Shown: positions 16,892 through 26,965, counted from the first letter of the stretch. The stretch: 64,000 nt of DNA from Dyadobacter sp. CY347 (GCF_021502655.1 NZ_JAKFFT010000005.1:1-64000), one strand, 5' to 3'. Numbers and translations are program-made. Notes: generated from the letters alone by a model not told the origin.

Positions 16892-18352
16892 TTAGTAACC
16901 TGGATTTTGTGGTAATGTCTGATCTTTCTCAATTTCGCCCACCGGGATCGGCAGTATCAGCTGTTCTTCGGGGATCGGGCCTGAGATGGCAATGTTCGTG
17001 TCGTAATCAATCGGTGTCATAATGGCCTTTGTAAGCACAGAAACGGCTTTTCCGGTCCGTACAAGGTCAAAATAGCGATGTCCTTCGAAAGCAAGCTCCA
17101 TTCTTCGTTCGTGCAAAATGGCGTCGATGTTCAGTTGCGCGGCGGTTAATGCGGGCACTTTTGCCCGTACCCGGACTTGGTTTACGTAGGTCAATGCCTC
17201 GGTAGCTTTTCCGGTTACCATGAGTGCTTCCGCATACATCAGCAATGCGTCTGCATAGCGCGTGATGACATAATTGTTGTCGGTTCCCGTGTTGTTATAC
17301 GCTTTCAGCTGGGCGGGGGCAGGGGAATGTTTGATCACCCAGGCCTGAATGGGAATGGTGCTGGATGCGATGTAACCCGAGTCGATTGTTGTTTTGTAAC
17401 GAACTGTTTCCCCGGTGTTTACAAATTCGCGCATCAGGTTATGTTCTACCAAAAGGTTGGAAGCGCCCGCTACGCCCCAGATCAACCCGACATCATTGTT
17501 TACCCATCTAAACCAATAACTCGGCTGACCGGCAGTAACATTGAAATTCACTTCAAAAATAGACTCTGCATGGAATTTGTTGGTCGCCAGGAAAACGTCC
17601 GGATAATTGGCTAAAAGGGAGTAATTGCCCGCTTCATTGTCCACCACAAGCCTTTTCAAAACTTCGGCCGCCTTTGCATGGTTGTTCATCGTTAAATGCA
17701 CTTTGCCCAACATTGTCAGCGCAGCGCCTTTCGAAGCCCTTGCTTCTTCACCTTTCAGTTCTGTTTTTTTCAAGCAGTTCGCAACGGCAAATTCCAGGTC
17801 TGGAATGATCTGTTTGGTATAAATCTCATCGGCAGGCGTGCGGCCGATGCCAAATGCTTTGGACAAATCAGGAAATGAACTGGAAACCAGCGGAACGGCC
17901 CCATAAATGCGGACCAAATTGAAATAGCCCAATGCACGCAAAAATGATGCTTCTGCCTTGAATGCCATAATGGTTTTCTCCTCGCTGGCATCTTTGGCTT
18001 GGTATTTGTCCATGATCTCAATGAGGCTGTTTGCATTGGCGATCATTTTGTAATTATTGGTCCAAATGCCCGACTGGGAATTTCCGTTCGTTTTTTTGAA
18101 TGTTTGCCAAACGTCCGTCCGGAACCGGTCTTTGCCGTCATCGGACATGAGTTCCGGAATAAGCGGCAGATCGCCTTGGTTATAAATGCTTTGCAATACT
18201 TTATAAACCCCCACCAGACCTGTCTTCATTTCGGCCGGATTTTTATAAAAACTTGCAGGCGACAGCGCATCTTCCGGCTGCCTGTCCAGGAAATCCTCGG
18301 AACAGGAAATAAGTAAAGTGGCAGCGATTAGTACCAGAAATATCTTCTTCAT
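16892..18352 (-). CDS. RagB/SusD family nutrient-uptake outer-membrane lipoprotein (locus 1)
   Basis: This is the lid and ligand-binding partner of the SusC transporter at 18367. It has 486 residues with lipobox LLISC followed by SEDFLDRQPEDALSP, the standard SusD N terminus. TPR-like helices fill the body (FLRALGYFNLVRIYGAVPLV is the conserved helix/loop), and the C-terminal block ILHERRMELAFEGHRYFDLVRTGK ends with the family tail LPIPVGEIEKDQTLPQNPGY. It sits 14 bp after SusC. The substrate cannot be deduced; no glycoside hydrolase is in the operon itself. Confidence 0.95.
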   Translation of the reverse strand: MKKIFLVLIAATLLISCSEDFLDRQPEDALSPASFYKNPAEMKTGLVGVYKVLQSIYNQGDLPLIPELMSDDGKDRFRTDVWQTFKKTNGNSQSGIWTNNYKMIANANSLIEIMDKYQAKDASEEKTIMAFKAEASFLRALGYFNLVRIYGAVPLVSSSFPDLSKAFGIGRTPADEIYTKQIIPDLEFAVANCLKKTELKGEEARASKGAALTMLGKVHLTMNNHAKAAEVLKRLVVDNEAGNYSLLANYPDVFLATNKFHAESIFEVNFNVTAGQPSYWFRWVNNDVGLIWGVAGASNLLVEHNLMREFVNTGETVRYKTTIDSGYIASSTIPIQAWVIKHSPAPAQLKAYNNTGTDNNYVITRYADALLMYAEALMVTGKATEALTYVNQVRVRAKVPALTAAQLNIDAILHERRMELAFEGHRYFDLVRTGKAVSVLTKAIMTPIDYDTNIAISGPIPEEQLILPIPVGEIEKDQTLPQNPGY

Positions 18353-18366
18353 TTTCTTATATCAGT

Positions 18367-21300
18367 TTAAAAGGACAGGTTAACACCGAATGAGATCGAA
18401 CGGGACATAGGATAGGATTCGCGGTTGATTCCCTGGGACAAGGAGTTGTCGCCCTGGAAGTTAGCCTCTGGATTATAACCCGGGAACTTGGTAATGTAAA
18501 ATGCGTTGATCGCCGTGGCATATATCCGAAGCCGCGCCAGTTTCAATCGGTCTACAATGGCTTGCGGCACCGTGTAACCCAGTGAAATGTTCTGGATATT
18601 GACAAATGTGCCCTTGTACAGAAGCGAACCGCTCAGGTTGGTGCCGTCGTAAGATTTCCGGCTTGGCGCCGTGTACTTGCCACCTGGGTTTGTAGGCGTC
18701 CAGTAGTTCTCGAAATAGTCCACAGTTGTGTTGTTCTGTCCGGTGCCTCTTCCATAAATGTTTTCCATCTGACGCATGGAAATGTCACCGCCCTGCGTCC
18801 CGTTCACCTGCACGGTAAGGTCTATTCCCTTGTATTCGAATGAGTTGGTCATACCCCATACAAAATCTGGAATGGCTGAGCCGATGATCGTATTATCACT
18901 TGCGTCAATGATCCCGTCGCCGTTCACGTCGGCCAGTTTGGGTGTTCCCGGGCTTGAACGGAAGCGCCAGCTTGGGTTGTTTGCGTTCACAATGGGCGAT
19001 GTTTTAACATCTTCCCAATCACGGTAAGGGCCTAGGTAACTTGCTCCGTAAATGCCTGCAATCGGGCGGCCTTCCGTGGTGTAACCATCATTGTTAAGCA
19101 ACGGGCGTTTGTCTTTGCCAATATCCAGCACGCGGTTTCTGTAATACGAGAGGTTGGCATTGGTCGTCCATTTCAGCTGTCCAACGAGGTTTCGGGTGGT
19201 GATGGAATATTCAAAACCACGGTTGCGCATGGCTCCAATGTTGGCCATATACGAACCAAATCCCGTAACCACAGGCAACGGCATACTGAAGAGCATGTTT
19301 TTGGTATGACGATAAAAGTAGTCTACGGTAAGCGCAATGCGGTTATTAAGCAATTCAGCATCCACGCCAGCGCCCCAGTCGGTTGTAGATTCCCAGCCTA
19401 ATGAAGAGTTTGCAATTTTGCCTTCGGTATAGGATGGGGAAACGGCCGATCCAGCTCCCAAGACATAAGAAGAAGCATTCAATGTGCTTAATGCCAGATA
19501 GTTATCAATTCCTGCATTTCCAATAATGCCCCATCCACCACGAATTTTCAGGTCATTAATGTATTTTTGTAAAGGAACAAAAAATGCTTCATCCGATATA
19601 CGCCAGGCTGTTGACACAGATGGAAATACGCCCCATTTTTTGTCCTGGCCAAATTTCGATGAACCATCACGGCGGATACTTCCTGTCAGATAATATTTTC
19701 CTGCATAATTATACATGACCCGGCCGAAACTTCCGATCATCGCCTCGCTGGAACGGTTTGTCCGCGCGTCGGTTTGGGGGTTCAGAATGGTAATCGGTTG
19801 ATTTAATGTTGGGATGAGGTCCGTAGGATAGTCGTATTTCATCAGGTAAGAATTCCTGAATTGCGATTCTTCCACAGAATAACCTGCCACCGCGCTTACC
19901 GAATGCTTTCCAAATTCTCTTTGATAGGTCAGGAAATTCTGCGAGTTCCAATATAAGCGATTATTGGTTTCATTAATGCCCTGCGATCTTGAAAATGTCG
20001 CCGAAGCCGTTGGTACTGAGCTCGGATTGAAATAATCCCGTTCCCGGTAACGATATTCAGTATGGAACTCTGAGCGGAATTTCAGGCCTTTTACAATATC
20101 AATTTCACCGTATAGGGTTGAAAGGTTCTTGAAATTCCGTCGCTTATCCTGCTTTTGGAACAAATGCAATGGGTTGATAAAAAATGCAAAGTTCCAGTCC
20201 CAGGGATCCAAAAGAGTATTTCCGTAAAACACGGGATCTCCGCTGGCGTTTGTTGCATTCCAAATTGGCGGCATAGCAACGGCATTGTAGAAAGGGTTGC
20301 TGTTGCTTCCGCCTTCAATGTTCGGGATCACATTGGAATTTTCGAGCGTTGGCGCCAGCAACAATCCTGCACGAATGCGGTTTGTCAGTTTCAGGTCAAT
20401 GTTGGCACGGAATGAAAAACGCTTGTAATCCGAGTTCATTACGATCCCTTTCTGATCAAAAAAGCCGCCTGAGATCATGTAGTTCACATTGTCCGTCCCT
20501 CCGGAAGCTGATAACTGAACGTCTGTTACTTTGCCTGTTTGTGTAATCAGGTCCTGCCAGTCGGTATCATAAGGCATTTTGTAAATGGTATCACTAACCG
20601 TGATCCAGCGATAAAAAAGGTTTCCCGGAGCCGCCATACCCGCGGCATTGCTTGAATATCTCTTCCAGTTTTCAATACGCTTTTCGGGAGAATCTGTCCA
20701 TTGCCATTGCGGCGCGTCCAGGTTATCCGTTCCAAAATTCGGGTCTTCCACAATGTAGGCGTTCGCACGTGCGTCGTCCAGATATTTCAGGAAATCGTCG
20801 CCATGGAGCACGTCAATTTTGTTGATCATCCGGTCGAAGCCATGACTTGCGTTAATGCTTAATGTTGGCTTGCCTTTCTTTCCTTTTTTAGTCGTGATCA
20901 GTATCACCCCGTTTGCAGCCTGGGTTCCGTAAATGGCGCTGGACGAAGCATCTTTTAGGACTTCAATAGATTCAATATCAGCTACATTGATCCCATTCAA
21001 AGGATTTTCATCTTTGTTGAAACCATCTTTCAAAGGAAAACCATCGATCACGATCAACGGATTGTTGCTTGCATTAATGGAGCTCACGCCGCGTATACGA
21101 ATGTTGGTTCCGCCGCCGGGCGCTGTGTTGGAATTGGCAATTTTAACACCTGCCATTTTCCCGGCCATCGCAGCAGCGAAGTTCGCCATAGGTTTGTCTT
21201 TCAAATCACGGCTCGAAACGGATGATATGGCTGTTGAAACGTCACGTTTTTTCTGCGTGCCGTAACCCACAACCACCACTTCGTCCAGTGCTTTGTTATC

Positions 21301-21930
21301 CACTTGCAGGGAAACATCCAGCACGGTTTGGGACGACACCACAATTTCCTGGTTGAGGTAGCCCACGAAGGAGAACACCAGGGAAACATCACCGTCGGGA
21401 AGCGCAATGGAGTATCCGCCGTCGGTGTTGCTGATGGTTCCGCGCTGGGTTCCTTTTACGATAACGCTCACACCGGGAAGCGGCTCCGATTTATCGTCGG
21501 TGATCTTTCCGGTCAGGGTCCGCTCTTTGGAAATGGGCTTGGAAGCAAGCATATCAATGTGCTGCTGACTGGCCTTGCGCAAAACAATGTGCTCACCCGA
21601 CACTTCATACTGAATGCGAAGCGGGTTAAAAAACCGGTCGAGCACATCCGAAAGCTGCTCCCCGGAGGACTCGAAGCTGAACGTGTTTTCAGGCTTGGGC
21701 AGGGTAGACCTGTATGCGAATTTTACGTTGGCTTTCTTTTCAATCGCCAGCAGCGTCTTATCGAACGACTGGTTTTTGACGTGTATTTTAACCGGCCGTG
21801 AAAGCACATTCTGCGCTTTCGTGGAATGGGCGAGGGAAATTCCCGTACACATCACCGCTAGGGTTAGCTGCAATAATGACCTTTTCATAAGCTGGTACAG
21901 AAAGGCTTGGTTTAGTAATTTTTTGTTCAT
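18367..21930 (-). CDS. SusC/RagA TonB-linked outer-membrane transporter with STN domain (locus 1)
   Basis: This is a TonB-dependent transporter of about 1187 residues. The frame is open to 21996, but the ATG at 21930 precedes a normal leader (a later ATG at 21888 is also possible). The order is signal peptide ending AHSTKAQ; STN (secretin/TonB N-terminal) domain with VKIHVKNQSFDKTLLAIEKK; carboxypeptidase-D-like regulatory fold (GKITDDKSEPLPGVSVIVKG); TonB-box/plug start LDEVVVVGYGTQKKRD; then the 22-stranded barrel ending SISFGVNLSF. The STN domain is the usual partner of FecR in surface signalling, and an ECF/FecR pair lies just upstream. Confidence 0.95.
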   Translation of the reverse strand: MNKKLLNQAFLYQLMKRSLLQLTLAVMCTGISLAHSTKAQNVLSRPVKIHVKNQSFDKTLLAIEKKANVKFAYRSTLPKPENTFSFESSGEQLSDVLDRFFNPLRIQYEVSGEHIVLRKASQQHIDMLASKPISKERTLTGKITDDKSEPLPGVSVIVKGTQRGTISNTDGGYSIALPDGDVSLVFSFVGYLNQEIVVSSQTVLDVSLQVDNKALDEVVVVGYGTQKKRDVSTAISSVSSRDLKDKPMANFAAAMAGKMAGVKIANSNTAPGGGTNIRIRGVSSINASNNPLIVIDGFPLKDGFNKDENPLNGINVADIESIEVLKDASSSAIYGTQAANGVILITTKKGKKGKPTLSINASHGFDRMINKIDVLHGDDFLKYLDDARANAYIVEDPNFGTDNLDAPQWQWTDSPEKRIENWKRYSSNAAGMAAPGNLFYRWITVSDTIYKMPYDTDWQDLITQTGKVTDVQLSASGGTDNVNYMISGGFFDQKGIVMNSDYKRFSFRANIDLKLTNRIRAGLLLAPTLENSNVIPNIEGGSNSNPFYNAVAMPPIWNATNASGDPVFYGNTLLDPWDWNFAFFINPLHLFQKQDKRRNFKNLSTLYGEIDIVKGLKFRSEFHTEYRYRERDYFNPSSVPTASATFSRSQGINETNNRLYWNSQNFLTYQREFGKHSVSAVAGYSVEESQFRNSYLMKYDYPTDLIPTLNQPITILNPQTDARTNRSSEAMIGSFGRVMYNYAGKYYLTGSIRRDGSSKFGQDKKWGVFPSVSTAWRISDEAFFVPLQKYINDLKIRGGWGIIGNAGIDNYLALSTLNASSYVLGAGSAVSPSYTEGKIANSSLGWESTTDWGAGVDAELLNNRIALTVDYFYRHTKNMLFSMPLPVVTGFGSYMANIGAMRNRGFEYSITTRNLVGQLKWTTNANLSYYRNRVLDIGKDKRPLLNNDGYTTEGRPIAGIYGASYLGPYRDWEDVKTSPIVNANNPSWRFRSSPGTPKLADVNGDGIIDASDNTIIGSAIPDFVWGMTNSFEYKGIDLTVQVNGTQGGDISMRQMENIYGRGTGQNNTTVDYFENYWTPTNPGGKYTAPSRKSYDGTNLSGSLLYKGTFVNIQNISLGYTVPQAIVDRLKLARLRIYATAINAFYITKFPGYNPEANFQGDNSLSQGINRESYPMSRSISFGVNLSF

Positions 21931-22005
21931 TAATTTAAATAGGTTTTGAAGTGGAAAAACAAAACATTGGTGTCTGGTTGCTGCCAGTAACCTCAAATTT
22001 CCCGG

Positions 22006-22031
22006 ACCGGTAATGTTGCTGCATTACCGGT
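22006..22031. other. Hairpin in the FecR-SusC intergenic region
   Basis: ACCGGTAATG (22006-22015) and CATTACCGGT (22022-22031) form a perfect ten-base stem around a six-base loop. On the plus strand a six-T run (22035-22040) follows, but the flanking operon is read from the minus strand, where no T-run follows. It may be a processing or mRNA-stability element between the regulatory genes and susC. Confidence 0.35.
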
Positions 22032-22108
22032 TCAGTTTTTTCAGATGGAGTGTTTACGGTCCTTGCTGTTTCATGATAGGTAAAGGGTTTAGGTTCAGAT
22101 GTTTCATG

Positions 22109-23185
22109 TTATTCCGTGCAGCCTTGTCCGATGAAGATGACCTGCCCGTCGATGACGTTATACCGCGCGTCCACCACCTTTCCGATCAGTTCCAGCTTCT
22201 CAAAAAGCGATTCGTCGGAAAGTGACATATTCAGCCTGCAATTCTTGAATGTTTCTTTGTCGTAAATAACCTTAATGCCGTAAATGTCTTCCAGGCCCTC
22301 GAAGATTTTGGAGATCGGTGTATCGGTATACGTATAGGTTTTCAGCTGTTCCGCCGTGATCAGGACTTTGGGTTGTGCCACGACCATGCGGGTGAGCAAC
22401 TGGTCTTTTTTGGTATAAACCGCTTTTTGATTGGGGGTTAATGTCAATCCTTCCGTTTCTGCATGCTCTCTGCCGGTTTCGGAGCTGTATACACGCACAC
22501 GGCCTGAGCTTACTTCCACTTTAACATCATCGTCAGGATAGGCCAGGATTTTGAACTGAGTGCCTAAAACCTTGGTTACCAAACCATTGGCATACACATA
22601 AAAAGGTTTTTCTGCATTTTTGGTTACATTAAAAACGGCTTCGCCTTGAAGGTAAACCTCACGCCGGTCGTCACTTTCCAATGTGTATTTTACACGGCTG
22701 TGGGGAGCTAATGTGATCGTGCTGCCTTCGGATAGCGCTATCACCTCTGCCTGCAATCCGTTATTGACGCGCTCCGTTTGACCCTGAGACCCGTTTATTG
22801 CCTTTTTCGCAATGGGCATCACGGTCACCTGGGGCCTGAACCAAACAGCTATGCCAAGCAGAATTAACACAGAAGCGGCAATGGAGAAATAAATAAGCCG
22901 TCTGCTGACCGGCGCAGGTTTTTCCTCTTCAATGTTATCAAAAATCGCCTGCCTGGCTTTCTCAATTTCCGCTTCGGGGACATCCGTATGGAAGGCAGCA
23001 AGCGCATGGATCAGGTTCGCGGCATGGTCCATAACAGACGATTGGTGCGGATACGCTTTCCTGACCGCATCCCAATATTGCATGCCCTGCGCATCGGGAT
23101 ATTTAACCCATTGGATAAATCTGTCGTCCTGAATAAAATCGCGAAGCGTAAAGCCCGCGTAACGGTGCATTTGTTCCTGGTCCAT
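22109..23185 (-). CDS. FecR-family anti-sigma factor (locus 1)
   Basis: This is an inner-membrane anti-sigma regulator of 358 residues. A cytoplasmic N-terminal region of about 95 residues would hold the ECF sigma factor. One membrane helix follows (LIYFSIAASVLILLGIAVWF, about 98-117). The periplasmic FecR domain contains LQAEVIALSEGSTITLAPHSR and EVYLQGEAVFNVTKNAEKPF. The C-terminal DUF4974-like domain (TYTDTPISKIFEGLEDIYGIKV) is the part that contacts the STN domain of SusC. It lies between the sigma factor gene (68 bp upstream) and SusC, the standard signalling order. Confidence 0.95.
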   Translation of the reverse strand: MDQEQMHRYAGFTLRDFIQDDRFIQWVKYPDAQGMQYWDAVRKAYPHQSSVMDHAANLIHALAAFHTDVPEAEIEKARQAIFDNIEEEKPAPVSRRLIYFSIAASVLILLGIAVWFRPQVTVMPIAKKAINGSQGQTERVNNGLQAEVIALSEGSTITLAPHSRVKYTLESDDRREVYLQGEAVFNVTKNAEKPFYVYANGLVTKVLGTQFKILAYPDDDVKVEVSSGRVRVYSSETGREHAETEGLTLTPNQKAVYTKKDQLLTRMVVAQPKVLITAEQLKTYTYTDTPISKIFEGLEDIYGIKVIYDKETFKNCRLNMSLSDESLFEKLELIGKVVDARYNVIDGQVIFIGQGCTE

Positions 23186-23253
23186 ATCTTGACAGATACA
23201 AGCACAAGAAAAACGTACTCATTAAATTACAAAAAATGTTGAAATAATTCGAT

Positions 23254-23838
23254 TTAAGTCAAAAGAGCCACCACCAACATCGAAACTGGAAAAAACGGCA
23301 GTTCTGCGCGTAATTGCTGCATGGCGCGGTTTTGCAGGTTTCTGACAGATTGCGTATTAATATTCATGATCCTGGCGATTTCATCTGCGGAAAAATCGTG
23401 GTAATAGCGGAGCTGAATGGCTTCCTGCTGGCGGATAGGCAGTTTTTGCAGTGCTTCATGGAGCATTTCGAGCTGGATCCGGTTATTTTCGTCCATGATC
23501 CAGCTGGTCTCAATGTCTTTTTCGTTGGGGAACCAGTTGTCTGCCAGGTCGCCGTCGGCGCTGAAAACGAAGCGGTCGGATTCGGAAGAACGGATCAGCT
23601 TGTTTCTTAATGATCTGTACAAATAAAATCGGGGCGACGCTACTTCACGCAGTTGGGAGCGTTTGTTCCAAAGGTGCAGAAAAAGGTCTTGAATACTGTC
23701 CTGGACGAGTTCGTAATTGGTGCAGACCCTGTAACCATACCGAAATAAATCATTTGCAAAGTAACTGTACAGCTTTTCAAAGGCCGCAGCATTCCCCCCG
23801 CACATTTCCTTCCAGTATTCCTGTTCGTCTAGCCTCAT
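23254..23838 (-). CDS. RNA polymerase ECF sigma-70 factor (locus 1)
   Basis: This is an ECF sigma factor of the Bacteroidota FecI-like group that should transcribe its own SusCD locus. It has 194 residues from ATG 23838; an open frame to 23934 adds an unlikely leader. Region 2 (AAFEKLYSYFANDLFRYGYR, then DLFLHLWNKRSQL) and region 4 with its helix-turn-helix (LPIRQQEAIQLRYYHDFSADEIARIM, then QSVRNLQNRAMQQLR) are intact. The hydrophobic tail (FFPVSMLVVALLT) is common in this group. It is transcribed away from the alpha-amylase gene from a shared 188-bp intergenic region. Confidence 0.95.
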   Translation of the reverse strand: MRLDEQEYWKEMCGGNAAAFEKLYSYFANDLFRYGYRVCTNYELVQDSIQDLFLHLWNKRSQLREVASPRFYLYRSLRNKLIRSSESDRFVFSADGDLADNWFPNEKDIETSWIMDENNRIQLEMLHEALQKLPIRQQEAIQLRYYHDFSADEIARIMNINTQSVRNLQNRAMQQLRAELPFFPVSMLVVALLT

Positions 23839-24026
23839 CACTTTTATTGCGCTCAATTGCGAAGTAATGATAAATTTATCAAATAATATATATAATAATT
23901 TTAATTTACTTTCAATTTTAGTATAACCACGCAACCAGGGATCCCAGCCTTGCTTTCTGCGCCGGTATAATTATTTAAAGACCCAAACCAGCTGCATTAA
24001 ACCCCGCAGCACTTCATTGACAGTAT

Positions 24027-25517
24027 ATGGAAAATTTTACAATGCTTCAATTCTTCGAATGGTACTATCCCGCGGATGGATCGCTATGGAAACATTTTAA
24101 GAATGAGGCTGCACGGCTCAAAAATCTGGGCATTGATTCGGTGTGGTTGCCGCCCGCACACAAGGGAATGGAAGGAGCGGATTCCTCCGGTTACGATTCT
24201 TACGACTTGTATGACCTGGGAGAATTTGATCAAAAAGGTTCAGTAAGAACAAAATACGGCACAAAACAAGAGTTGATCGAGGCCATTGCAGCCGGTCAGG
24301 AGGCAGGTTTGCAGGTTTATTGTGACATTGTTTTGAACCATATGGGCGGGGCCGACGAAAAGGAACCGGTGCCTGTAAAAGAAGTGACGCCGGAAAACCG
24401 CAACGAATTTGTGAGCGATACTTTTGAAATCGAAGCTTACACCAAATTTACATTTCCCGGCAGGGCAGGGCAGTACTCACAATTTGTGTGGGATTACCAA
24501 TGTTTTTCGGGTGTGGATTATAATGCCTCAACTGAGCAAAATGCAATTTACAGCATTCAGAATCAATATGGCGACGGCTGGCAGGATGTGCTTGATCTGG
24601 AAAACGGAAACTACGATTACCTGATGCTTTCCGACATTGAATTCCGTAATCCGCATGTACGGCAAGAGCTCAAAAACTGGGGAGAATGGTTTGTCGAAAC
24701 TGTCAACTGCGATGGATTTAGGCTGGATGCGATCAAACACATGGATCCCGCGTTCTTTAATGAGTGGCTGGACCATTTGCGTGGAAAATATCAAAAGGAG
24801 TTTTATACAGTGGGTGAATACTGGGCACCATATGACCTGGGTTCCATGCTGGCTTACATTGAAGCGACCGACAAGCGGGTTTCCCTTTTTGACGCGCCGT
24901 TACAAGCCAATTTTTTCAGGGCTTCCAAAGAAAATGAACATTACGATCTCCGGACAATCCTGAACGATACGCTGGTCCTGACCATGCCGGAGCTGGCTGT
25001 AACATTGGTAGAAAACCATGATACACAGCCGCTGCAATCATTGGAACAAACCGTTGAAGGCTGGTTCAGGCCGATGGCTTATGCTATTATCCTCCTCCGT
25101 GAAGCGGGTTATCCCTGCATTTTTTACACCGATCTGTATGGTTCAAAATACAAGGATAAGGGAAATGATGAGGAGGAGCATGAGATTACATTGCTCAAAC
25201 TGGATGTCCTCGAAGCGCTGCTATATGTTAGGAAAAAGCTGGCTTACGGCACCCAGCATGATTATCTGGATGAACTTAACTGCATTGGATGGACTCGTGA
25301 AGGAGATGATGCACATGAAAATTCAGCATGCGCGGTTTTGATCTCAAATCATGAAAATGCTTCAAAAACAATGTTCGTAGGCGAGCAGCACGCAGGGAAA
25401 ACTTTTGTGGATTATTTGAATTTTGTTCAGGAACCGGTGGTGATAGGTGAGGATGGCCATGCAGAATTCCACGTGAACGGGCGGTCCGTGAGTGTTTGGG
25501 GAGTTCAGAATGGCTAA
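24027..25517 (+). CDS. Cytoplasmic alpha-amylase (GH13, subfamily 5 type)
   Basis: This enzyme hydrolyses alpha-1,4-glucan bonds. It has 496 residues and no signal peptide, so it should act on intracellular glucans or imported maltodextrins. All four GH13 regions are visible: CDIVLNHMGG (region I), DGFRLDAIKH with the nucleophile Asp234, TVGEYW with the acid/base Glu264, and VENHDTQP with Asp332. The C-terminal beta domain ends normally. The starting MENFTMLQFFEWYYP motif is typical of AmyA/AmyS-type enzymes. It is divergent from the sigma factor of SusCD locus 1 and ends at a strong terminator. A link with that locus is possible but unproven. Confidence 0.93.
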   Translation: MENFTMLQFFEWYYPADGSLWKHFKNEAARLKNLGIDSVWLPPAHKGMEGADSSGYDSYDLYDLGEFDQKGSVRTKYGTKQELIEAIAAGQEAGLQVYCDIVLNHMGGADEKEPVPVKEVTPENRNEFVSDTFEIEAYTKFTFPGRAGQYSQFVWDYQCFSGVDYNASTEQNAIYSIQNQYGDGWQDVLDLENGNYDYLMLSDIEFRNPHVRQELKNWGEWFVETVNCDGFRLDAIKHMDPAFFNEWLDHLRGKYQKEFYTVGEYWAPYDLGSMLAYIEATDKRVSLFDAPLQANFFRASKENEHYDLRTILNDTLVLTMPELAVTLVENHDTQPLQSLEQTVEGWFRPMAYAIILLREAGYPCIFYTDLYGSKYKDKGNDEEEHEITLLKLDVLEALLYVRKKLAYGTQHDYLDELNCIGWTREGDDAHENSACAVLISNHENASKTMFVGEQHAGKTFVDYLNFVQEPVVIGEDGHAEFHVNGRSVSVWGVQNG

Positions 25518-25566
25518 AACAAAAGTCAAAGGATAAGGTGCAACATTAAAAAGTCTATTCAATCTG

Positions 25567-25600
25567 AATAATTTGCCAGCACAATTCCTGGCAAATTATT
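25567..25600 (+). terminator. Convergent terminator after alpha-amylase
   Basis: A perfect 13-base inverted repeat (AATAATTTGCCAG at 25567-25579, CTGGCAAATTATT at 25588-25600) with an eight-base loop and T-rich sequence after it on the plus strand. Its right arm includes the stop codon of the minus-strand gene that ends at 25596, so it probably serves both genes. Confidence 0.8.
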
Positions 25601-25835
25601 TTTCCTTTTCTTCGTCGTCTTCAACTCCTTCAAAGTAATTTACCACAGTCATTAGGGGTAAAGTGGTCCTGTCGGCAGCATTCGACATTTGTATAACGGC
25701 GCGGTCAATGTTTGTTTTGTCAAAACCAATAAAATGCCCCTCGATCATTTCGCCTGGCCGAACCTGGTACGCAATCGCTTTATCAATGTATTTCGAAGCC
25801 CGCTTCTGCAAGCCCGTAAGTTGTAGTTCCGACAT
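25596..25835 (-). CDS. Hypothetical small protein
   Basis: I do not recognise this 79-residue protein. The frame is open to a TTG at 25886, but the ATG at 25835 (MSELQLTGLQKRASKY) is a more natural start. It is soluble, with an N-terminal helix (residues 1-22), a beta-rich middle (RPGEMIEGHFIGFDKTNIDRAVIQM) and an acidic tail (GVEDDEEKEK). Nothing suggests a DNA-binding or catalytic role. Its stop codon lies inside the terminator hairpin shared with the amylase gene. Confidence 0.6.
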   Translation of the reverse strand: MSELQLTGLQKRASKYIDKAIAYQVRPGEMIEGHFIGFDKTNIDRAVIQMSNAADRTTLPLMTVVNYFEGVEDDEEKEK

Positions 25836-25949
25836 TCGTTTTCTTGTTGATATTCCTGATTTTAGTTCATGCAAATATCTTTCCAAAGCGCTTTCCTAAC
25901 AGGGCTGGATCAAAATTAGCAGGGTAAGAGATCATGGCTGGTGACAAAG

Positions 25950-26837
25950 CTAAGCTAACTTCTGCTTGAAAAAGTCGATCGTACGCTTCCAGGCTAGTTC
26001 GGCGGCTGCCTTGTCGTATCGGGGAGTGCTGTCGTTATGAAAGCCGTGGTTTGCATCGGGATACATGTAGGCCGTGTATTCCTTGTTATTTTCTTTCAAA
26101 GCTTTTTCATACGCAGGCCATCCTTCATTCACACGCGTATCCAGGCTCGCGTAGTGCAGCAGTAGCGGCGCTTTTATTTTTGGCACATCCTCAGCAGCGG
26201 GCTGACCGCCGTAAAAAGGCACGGATGCAGCAAGTTCCGGCACCCTGACGGCCATGGAATTGGCAATAGCGCCGCCAAAGCAGAAGCCTACAACGCCGAT
26301 TTTGCCGTTGCAGTCCTTGTGGTTTTTCAGGTAATCAAATGCTGCGATAAAATCTTCCAGCATTTCATTCCTATCCCGTTTGCTCTGCATTTCACGCCCC
26401 TTATCATCATTTCCGGGATAGCCGCCCAGCGGTGTCAATGCATCCGGTGCGATGGAAATAAATCCGGCCAATGCAGCCCTTCTGCCTACATCTTCAATGT
26501 ACGGGTTCAGGCCACGGTTTTCATGCACCACGATCACGCCGCCAAGTTTTCCGGTAGCGCCGTCGGGTTTTGAAAGGAGTGCTTTAATATTTTTTCCGCC
26601 CTTTGGAGAATCATAATTGATATAATCCGATTTCAACCTTGGATCATTCGGCTGAACCTGGATAGTGCCCTGGTAATCCGGCATCAGGAAGCTCATGAGC
26701 GATGCCACAGTAACACCGCCGACTGCATACGCCGACAGATTCTGCATGAAATTTCGCCTGTCAATCCGGTCGTGGGCGTAGTCGTCGTAAAGGTCAAAAA
26801 CTTCCTGCTTAATGTCTTCTTTTCTGATCTGGCTCAT
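25950..26837 (-). CDS. Dienelactone hydrolase family protein
   Basis: This is an alpha/beta hydrolase of the DLH group (PF01738), 295 residues. The nucleophile motif [10 protein letters not shown] has Cys186 in place of the usual Ser, as in dienelactone hydrolases, and Asp233 (SLDTRV) and His264 (ANHGFHND) complete the triad. A twin-arginine-like stretch ([27 protein letters not shown], quoted here only for its RR and hydrophobic core, residues about 26-50) sits behind a 25-residue N extension, so Tat export is possible but atypical. The substrate is unknown. The gene appears to be transcribed alone. Confidence 0.88.
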   Translation of the reverse strand: MSQIRKEDIKQEVFDLYDDYAHDRIDRRNFMQNLSAYAVGGVTVASLMSFLMPDYQGTIQVQPNDPRLKSDYINYDSPKGGKNIKALLSKPDGATGKLGGVIVVHENRGLNPYIEDVGRRAALAGFISIAPDALTPLGGYPGNDDKGREMQSKRDRNEMLEDFIAAFDYLKNHKDCNGKIGVVGFCFGGAIANSMAVRVPELAASVPFYGGQPAAEDVPKIKAPLLLHYASLDTRVNEGWPAYEKALKENNKEYTAYMYPDANHGFHNDSTPRYDKAAAELAWKRTIDFFKQKLA

Positions 26838-26965
26838 GTTCGGTCGTCGTAAAGGTTTTTGTTTCTGCTAATATAGAAAAGCATTTTACCCCTAAAATTT
26901 ACCGACATTACCCGAAAAGACATGAAACCTCGGACATTTAAATGGTGACTTCACTAACCTGTGAT

